NCBI RefSeq assembly: GCF_003594875.1
Contig: NZ_QZEY01000017.1
Coordinates: 62,001-126,000 of the forward strand
Direction of reading: 5' to 3'
Source: Bailinhaonella thermotolerans
Lineage (GTDB): Bacteria > Actinomycetota > Actinomycetes > Streptosporangiales > Streptosporangiaceae
Length of the DNA stretch: 64,000 nucleotides
The position numbers and the translations under genes were made by a program. The notes below the pieces were generated by a model. That model was not told the origin of the DNA and searched no databases. It was given only the letters and a program-made list of their open reading frames with translations. Below, piece after piece: positions 59,895-64,000 of the stretch. Within the stretch, counting starts at the first letter, position 1. Every line of letters starts with the position of its first letter.

Positions 59895-60151
59895 CACCGC
59901 CCCGGGCGGCAACGCGTCCGGCGACGACAGCACCGGCGGAACCAGGATGCCACCCAGTCGCCCGGTCCGGGATAGGCGAACCCGAACCTGGAGGTGCGGG
60001 CCCCGGTCCGGGGGTCACGGCTGACCGCGCGGATGCCCCAGCGGGTGCAGCCCTCAGGCAGCCGGTGACCGCCCCGGGTGACGATCGTGAACAGCAGGTT
60101 GGCGTACGCGCGGGGAGGGTCGCCGGCGGTGACGGTGGCGAGCAGGGCCAT
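59840..60151 (-). CDS. Small protein of unknown function
   Basis: 103 aa from ATG 60151. The first 65 residues look genuine (LATVTAGDPPRAYANLLFTI, LPEGCTRWGIRAVSRDPRTG, FGFAYPGPGDWVASWFRR). The Cys/Arg-rich end overlaps the HIRAN gene by 55 nt in antisense and looks like read-through past a lost stop. Family not recognised. Confidence 0.5.
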   Translation of the reverse strand: MALLATVTAGDPPRAYANLLFTIVTRGGHRLPEGCTRWGIRAVSRDPRTGARTSRFGFAYPGPGDWVASWFRRCCRRRTRCRPGRCHRGSGEETAASGRCGRG

Positions 60152-60236
60152 GGCGGGTCTCTCTCGTGGCTGCCTGGATTCGGGACCCTGCCGACTGTCG
60201 GAGCGGGCGCGCCACGCCAACCGGCGGGGCCCCGGC

Positions 60237-60836
60237 TCATGCCGTCGGCGCCGTGCCCGGCGGCGGGTCCTGCTGGGCCGTACGGCGCAGCGCGGTCAGG
60301 TGGGCGCGGACGCGGCGGATCCGGGAGGTGGGGAACATGTCCAGGGCCAGCCATCGGCCCTGGCGGGGGTCGGCGCCGGGGATGTGCCAGACCGGGACGC
60401 CGGACAGCAGGCCGCGCAGGCACATGTCGGAGGTGCCGCCGGCGGCGGGGTCGAGGCGGTCGTGGAAGGCCAGGATCAGGTGGGGGTCCTCGCCCAGCAT
60501 GCGGGTGTTGCGTTCGGGCCCGGCGGCCTTCCAGCCCCGCGGGCGGGCGCGCTTCTCCGCCGCCCAGTTCACCGGATGGCAGCGGTGCCGGTCGTCGCCC
60601 AGGCCGTGCCGCAGGCACCAGCGGTGGGCGGCGTCGTCGGCGCCGCGGGCCGCGCCCTCGATGACGACGAGCCCGTCCCCGTAGCGGCGGGCCAGCCCGT
60701 CCAGTGCCGCGGCCACCGCATCCGGCCACGGCCACCAGCGGCTGCCGCAGACCAGGACGCGCGGTTCCGCGAGGCGTCCCGCGGCGGGCGCCCGCGGTCC
60801 GGGCGGCCCGGCGGGATCTGCTGATGTCGGCTCCAT
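60237..60836 (-). CDS. SLOG-family (YspA/DUF2493-like) nucleotide-binding protein
   Basis: 199 aa from ATG 60836. RVLVCGSRWWPWPDAVAAAL and VVIEGAARGADDAAHRWCLR are the two glycine motifs of the cpYpsA/YspA SLOG Rossmann-like fold; then HPVNWAAEKRARPRGWKAAG, RNTRMLGEDPHLILAFHD and GGTSDMCLRG. SLOG proteins bind or process nucleotides and can be sensors in defence systems; this subfamily is common in actinophages and plasmids. Its target is unknown. Confidence 0.8.
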   Translation of the reverse strand: MEPTSADPAGPPGPRAPAAGRLAEPRVLVCGSRWWPWPDAVAAALDGLARRYGDGLVVIEGAARGADDAAHRWCLRHGLGDDRHRCHPVNWAAEKRARPRGWKAAGPERNTRMLGEDPHLILAFHDRLDPAAGGTSDMCLRGLLSGVPVWHIPGADPRQGRWLALDMFPTSRIRRVRAHLTALRRTAQQDPPPGTAPTA

Positions 60837-60928
60837 GCCGATGACGGTGCGGCGGTGGGCCCGCGCCGCCGCCAGTCGCGCTCCCCCGCCTCACGGCGGC
60901 CTGCCCGCGCCGCCTGACGGTCCCGGGC

Positions 60929-61855
60929 ATGGCGCTGTATCTCCTGATCGGAACCGACACATCCGCCCGCGACCGGGCGCTGGCCCGCCTGAAGGCCGGC
61001 CTGGCCGCCCCCGTGCGCGTGTCCGCCGCGGACGGCGGCGCGGCGCTGCTGCGGGCCCTGGCCTCCCGCCCCCTGTTCGGCGAGCGGCGCCTGGTGATCG
61101 CGGCGTCCGGCGAGCGCATCACGCCCGCCGCCGCGCGTGAGCTGGCCCGGCTGCATCAGGACGACGTCGTGGCCCTGGTGGCCGACAAGCGGCTGCCCGC
61201 CGCCGTACGGCGGGAGCTGGGCGAGGCCGACACGGTGGACTGCGCGCTGCCGGCGCGCAAGGACGCTGCGGCCTGGGTCCGGCGGACGGCCCGCGAGCAC
61301 GGCGTACGGCTGAGCGGCGGCGCGGTCGCCGCGCTGGCGGACCTGGCGCCCGACCCCGTGGGGGCCGCCCGCGTCAGGGACGCGTGCGCGATGCTGGCCC
61401 TGGTCGGGCTGACCTCCCCCTCCGACGCCCAGGTCGCCGCCCTGATCCCCGGGACGGCGGCCGTGCCGCTGTGGAAGATCACCGACGCGATCGAGCAGGG
61501 CCGGGCGGGCCAGGCGGTGGAGCTGGCGGCCGGATGCGAGCCGGCCGCCGTGCTGGCGGCGCTGGCCGCCCGCCTGATGAAGATCGGCCTGTGCCAGGAG
61601 ACGCCCGGCCCCGGCGGGGGCGGGCCGGGGCGGGCCGCCCAGGCGCTGGCCGGGGCCTCCCGGCGGCTGCCGCCCGAGCTGGTGGCCGAGGCGACGCGGC
61701 GGGTGCTGGACCTGCACGCGCAGTGCCGGGGAGAGCTGCCGGCCTGGGCCGCGCCCCTGCGCGTGGCCGGGCTGGTCGCCTGGCTCGCCGACAGCGCGCG
61801 CACGGCCGGCGCGGCGCCCGCGCCGGGCGCGCGGGAGGCGATGTCCTCCCGTTGA
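60929..61855 (+). CDS. holA: DNA polymerase III delta subunit homologue (HolA)
   Basis: 308 aa from ATG 60929. ALYLLIGTDTSARDRALARL (P-loop-like start), VVALVADKRLPAAVRRELGE, then the conserved HolA block IPGTAAVPLWKITDAIEQGR and AAVLAALAARLMKIGLCQET near residues 175-230. The delta subunit opens the sliding clamp on DNA. No comEC or rpsT neighbour, as is usual for the chromosomal copy. The sigma-factor gene follows after 32 nt on the same strand. Confidence 0.8.
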   Translation: MALYLLIGTDTSARDRALARLKAGLAAPVRVSAADGGAALLRALASRPLFGERRLVIAASGERITPAAARELARLHQDDVVALVADKRLPAAVRRELGEADTVDCALPARKDAAAWVRRTAREHGVRLSGGAVAALADLAPDPVGAARVRDACAMLALVGLTSPSDAQVAALIPGTAAVPLWKITDAIEQGRAGQAVELAAGCEPAAVLAALAARLMKIGLCQETPGPGGGGPGRAAQALAGASRRLPPELVAEATRRVLDLHAQCRGELPAWAAPLRVAGLVAWLADSARTAGAAPAPGAREAMSSR

Positions 61856-61887
61856 CGAATCGGGGTGCGGCGGGACGGTCCGGGCCC

Positions 61888-63018
61888 ATGAGTGACGAGC
61901 CGCGCAACACCGCGCCGCGGGCATCGGTCCCGCCGGCCGCCCCCGCGAACACCCCGGTGATCGACTCCGCGCCCGCCGACCGTCCCACGCCGGGCGCGGA
62001 GCTCGCGGCCGCCCTGGCCGTGCTGGACCGGCTGCGCCGGACCTGGGGCGTGCCGGCCGAGCAGGCGGCCGAGGTCATCTGCGCGGCCCTGCTGTCGGTC
62101 GATTCCGGCACCCACCGCGACCGGGTCTGCTCCGCGGTGATCGCCGCGTTCGGGGCGCCTGTGTCCCAGCTTCGGAACGGCGCGGACGGGGACGGCGCCG
62201 CGGGGAGCCTCTGGGAGGTCTACGACGCGGCCCGGGAGGGCTCGTGGTCGCTGCCGGCCGCCGCCGTCCGTGACCGGGCGGCCGGGCGGGCGACCGAGGA
62301 CGTCCTGGACCGGCTGCTGCACGCGGTCCTGCGGTTCGAGTCGTGCCGCCACGTCGGCCTCGTCCTGACGTTCAGCAACCGGCTCGCCAAGGCGTACGGG
62401 CTGGACGCCGACGACCTGCTCGCCGACGGCTGGCACGGGCTGATGCTGGCCCTGCGCAAGTACGACCCGAGCCGGTACGAGTTCTCCACCTACGCCGCCT
62501 ACCGCATCTCCGGGACGATCCGGGACGGGATCCGCGCCCAGTCCCCCATCCCCAAACGGCTGACCACCTTCGTGCGGAAGGTGGCGCAGGTGGAGGAGGC
62601 GCTGCTGGCCGAGCTGCAGCGGCTGCCGACCTCCGGCGAGGTGGCCGCGCGCATGGGCGAGCAGGCCCGCTACCTGCCGCTGCGGCCCCGGCTGGCCCCG
62701 CAGACCTCCCTGGACGAGTTGCTGAACGGCGCCGCCGAGGACCGGCGCGGCCTCGAACCGGCCGCGCTGGTCGACGAGGAGTCGGCCGAGGCGGGCGCCG
62801 AACGGCGCATGTGCGCGGACCTGGTGCGGGCCGCGCTGGCGCGCCTGCCGCAGGAGCAGAGCACGGCGGTGCGGCTGCTGCACCTGGACGGGCTGTCGCT
62901 CGCCGAGGCCCGCCAGGTCACCGGCCTGCCGGCCCGGCAGCTGCGCGCGCACGCCGCCAGCGGCCTGGCGAGCCTGCGCCGCCAGACCCACCTTGCGGCA
63001 TGGGCCCAGCGCGGGTGA
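61888..63018 (+). CDS. Sigma-70-family factor (FliA/WhiG-like)
   Basis: 376 aa from ATG 61888. A unique 150-residue N-terminal part, then region 2 (GLDADDLLADGWHGLMLALR, KYDPSRYEFSTYAAYRISGT), region 3 (PKRLTTFVRKVAQVEEALLA, LPTSGEVAARMG) and region 4 (ALARLPQEQSTAVRLLHLDG, SLAEARQVTGLPARQLRAHA). The missing region 1.1 and the FSTYA-YRI-GTIRDG motif are as in FliA/WhiG or SigF factors. With the NusA-like factor it suggests dedicated transcription of this element's genes. Confidence 0.85.
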   Translation: MSDEPRNTAPRASVPPAAPANTPVIDSAPADRPTPGAELAAALAVLDRLRRTWGVPAEQAAEVICAALLSVDSGTHRDRVCSAVIAAFGAPVSQLRNGADGDGAAGSLWEVYDAAREGSWSLPAAAVRDRAAGRATEDVLDRLLHAVLRFESCRHVGLVLTFSNRLAKAYGLDADDLLADGWHGLMLALRKYDPSRYEFSTYAAYRISGTIRDGIRAQSPIPKRLTTFVRKVAQVEEALLAELQRLPTSGEVAARMGEQARYLPLRPRLAPQTSLDELLNGAAEDRRGLEPAALVDEESAEAGAERRMCADLVRAALARLPQEQSTAVRLLHLDGLSLAEARQVTGLPARQLRAHAASGLASLRRQTHLAAWAQRG

Positions 63019-63027
63019 GCCGCCGGC

Positions 63028-63573
63028 TCACCCGGTGTCCTGGTGGATCGGGTCGGCGAAGTCGAGCACGGCCTCGGCGGCGACGTCGAAGCGCAGTTCG
63101 TCGGCCGCCAGCAGGTCCAGCGCCGCCAGCCGCAGCGCCCGGCGGAGCTGCTCTCGCGGCAGCGCGGCGCCGATCACGCCGATGATCTCCCCCAGGCTCG
63201 CCCAGTGGTCCTCGCGCAGCCGCCCGGCCCGCCCGTGCGGGGCTCGCGCGCTGATCCGCTGGTGGGCGATCCGCAGGAGCCGGCGTTCGCCGTACAGGTC
63301 CGGGGCGCCGTGCCCGGCGGCGCGGGCCAGGATCGCCGACAGCGCGGCGTGCTCGGCCGGGCTGCGGCGGGCCCGCGCCGACCAGGGGCCGGGCGTCAGC
63401 CGCCCCCACAGGTCGGCGGCGATGATCGCGGCGGCCAGGTGGTGCGGCGGCGCCGGGGCCAGCGGGCTGCCGTGGCGGCAGGCCAGGGCCCGCAGCAGCG
63501 CGGCCCCCCGCTGAACGGGCAGGGGCGGCGCGCCGTAGCTGGTGATGAACGCGGCGGGGGCATCGACTTTCAC
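63028..63573 (-). CDS. Protein of unknown function
   Basis: 181 aa from GTG 63573 (start uncertain; GGGGGAGT immediately precedes it). Mostly helical (LAAAIIAADLWGRLTPGPWS, LREDHWASLGEIIGVIGAAL), with DELRFDVAAEAVLDFADPIH at the end. No domain recognised. Convergent with the sigma factor gene (9-nt gap). Confidence 0.55.
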   Translation of the reverse strand: MKVDAPAAFITSYGAPPLPVQRGAALLRALACRHGSPLAPAPPHHLAAAIIAADLWGRLTPGPWSARARRSPAEHAALSAILARAAGHGAPDLYGERRLLRIAHQRISARAPHGRAGRLREDHWASLGEIIGVIGAALPREQLRRALRLAALDLLAADELRFDVAAEAVLDFADPIHQDTG

Positions 63574-63675
63574 TCCCCCAGCCTCGGCCCGCACCCGCGG
63601 CGCCCTGCCTGCGGCGGCGGGCCGGGACGGCACGGTCACCGGCGTGAGGACCCCTCGCAGCGCAGGAGGATTGCC

Positions 63676-64000
63676 GTGCCGCGGCCCGTGACCGCCACCC
63701 GCCCCGTCGGGCTGAGCCGCGAAGGCCAGCTGTTCCGGCTGGTGTTCGCCTACCGGCCCGACCTGGTCGAGCGTGCCCAGCGGCTGCCGTACGCGAGGTT
63801 CGACGCCGGCGCGGGCCGCTCCTGGACCTGCCTGGTGTGCGCCCAGTCGGTGGAGCAGCTGCGGCGCTGGCACTACGAGGGCCTGACCGACGTGTCCGCC
63901 GACGAGCTGCTGGCGCCCGGGGAGGATCCGCCCGAGTGCGCCGACGCGCTGCTGCGGCCGCACACCCGGGCCCGGCCGTTCGCGCTGCTGCTGGCCTGGC
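63676..64000 (+). CDS. HARP-like N-terminus of a probable helicase (truncated by window)
   Basis: GTG 63676 with AGGAGG 8 nt upstream; 108 codons to the window edge. LFRLVFAYRPDLVERAQRLP and ARFDAGAGRSWTCLVC resemble the HARP motif of SMARCAL1-type annealing helicases (F.Y...LV...KxLPgaRFD...kxW). SNF2 helicase motifs would be downstream of the window. Family assignment is provisional. Confidence 0.5.
   Translation, partial: MPRPVTATRPVGLSREGQLFRLVFAYRPDLVERAQRLPYARFDAGAGRSWTCLVCAQSVEQLRRWHYEGLTDVSADELLAPGEDPPECADALLRPHTRARPFALLLAW

Noticed and set aside
1-64000. tRNA, rRNA, integrase, transposase, plasmid partition or conjugation genes
   Set aside because: Read for these on both strands and found none I could support; only a resolvase-like non-catalytic fragment at 46722-47148.

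Overview
The window is about 73% GC DNA with dense GC- or GTG-started genes, few spacers and strong GC bias at third codon positions. DUF5753, DUF6879 and DUF6247 families, a PASTA-less Ser/Thr kinase and type I-E-like CRISPR repeats all point to a filamentous actinobacterium, probably of the Streptosporangiales type (genus not determinable here). Layout: (1) 1-4.7 kb, minus: a secreted DNRLRE/RHS-repeat protein that runs off the left edge, and a secreted partner. (2) 5-9.8 kb: an MFS exporter, an NmrA-like reductase and an RNase R-type exoribonuclease. (3) 9.8-26.4 kb: many short accessory genes (lipoprotein, PIN nuclease, MazG-like, RelE/DUF6247 toxin-antitoxin pair, ACP-like protein, DUF3307, two helical-repeat proteins), plus an ArsR/membrane protein and AraC/flavin monooxygenase stretch. 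Most transcription units end in strong GC-rich hairpins. (4) 26.5-34.8 kb: RusA-like resolvase, an unusual receptor Ser/Thr kinase, an orphan response regulator, ruvA-ruvB, and a Gfo/Idh/MocA-DegT-Nudix operon. (5) 34.9-35.9 kb: a CRISPR array with no cas genes, preceded by a previously unlisted 41-codon gene in its leader. (6) 36-40.5 kb: SSB, small zinc-ribbon and coiled-coil proteins, and a TM0106-type RecB-like nuclease. (7) 41-51 kb: a long overlapping minus-strand operon (two small proteins, broken resolvase-like gene, RsbW-like ATPase, thymidylate-synthase homologue, NDP-kinase homologue, radical SAM, DEDDh exonuclease, PCMT-like methyltransferase), bordered by XRE regulators. (8) 52-64 kb: primase, family A DNA polymerase, NusA-like factor, a second CRISPR locus with the same leader gene, standalone RapZ C-terminal domain, HIRAN and SLOG proteins, DNA polymerase III delta, a sigma factor and the start of a HARP-like protein. 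The replication, recombination and transcription genes all lie outside their normal chromosomal neighbourhoods and are mostly divergent. The simplest reading is that the window belongs to a very large plasmid, chromid or integrated element that carries its own information-processing set; this is inference, since no replication origin, partition, conjugation or integrase gene is visible. The two observations I rate most novel are the conserved 41-aa leader gene in front of both CRISPR arrays, and the thymidylate-synthase operon, whose enzyme has Asp at the position that selects cytidylate over uridylate.
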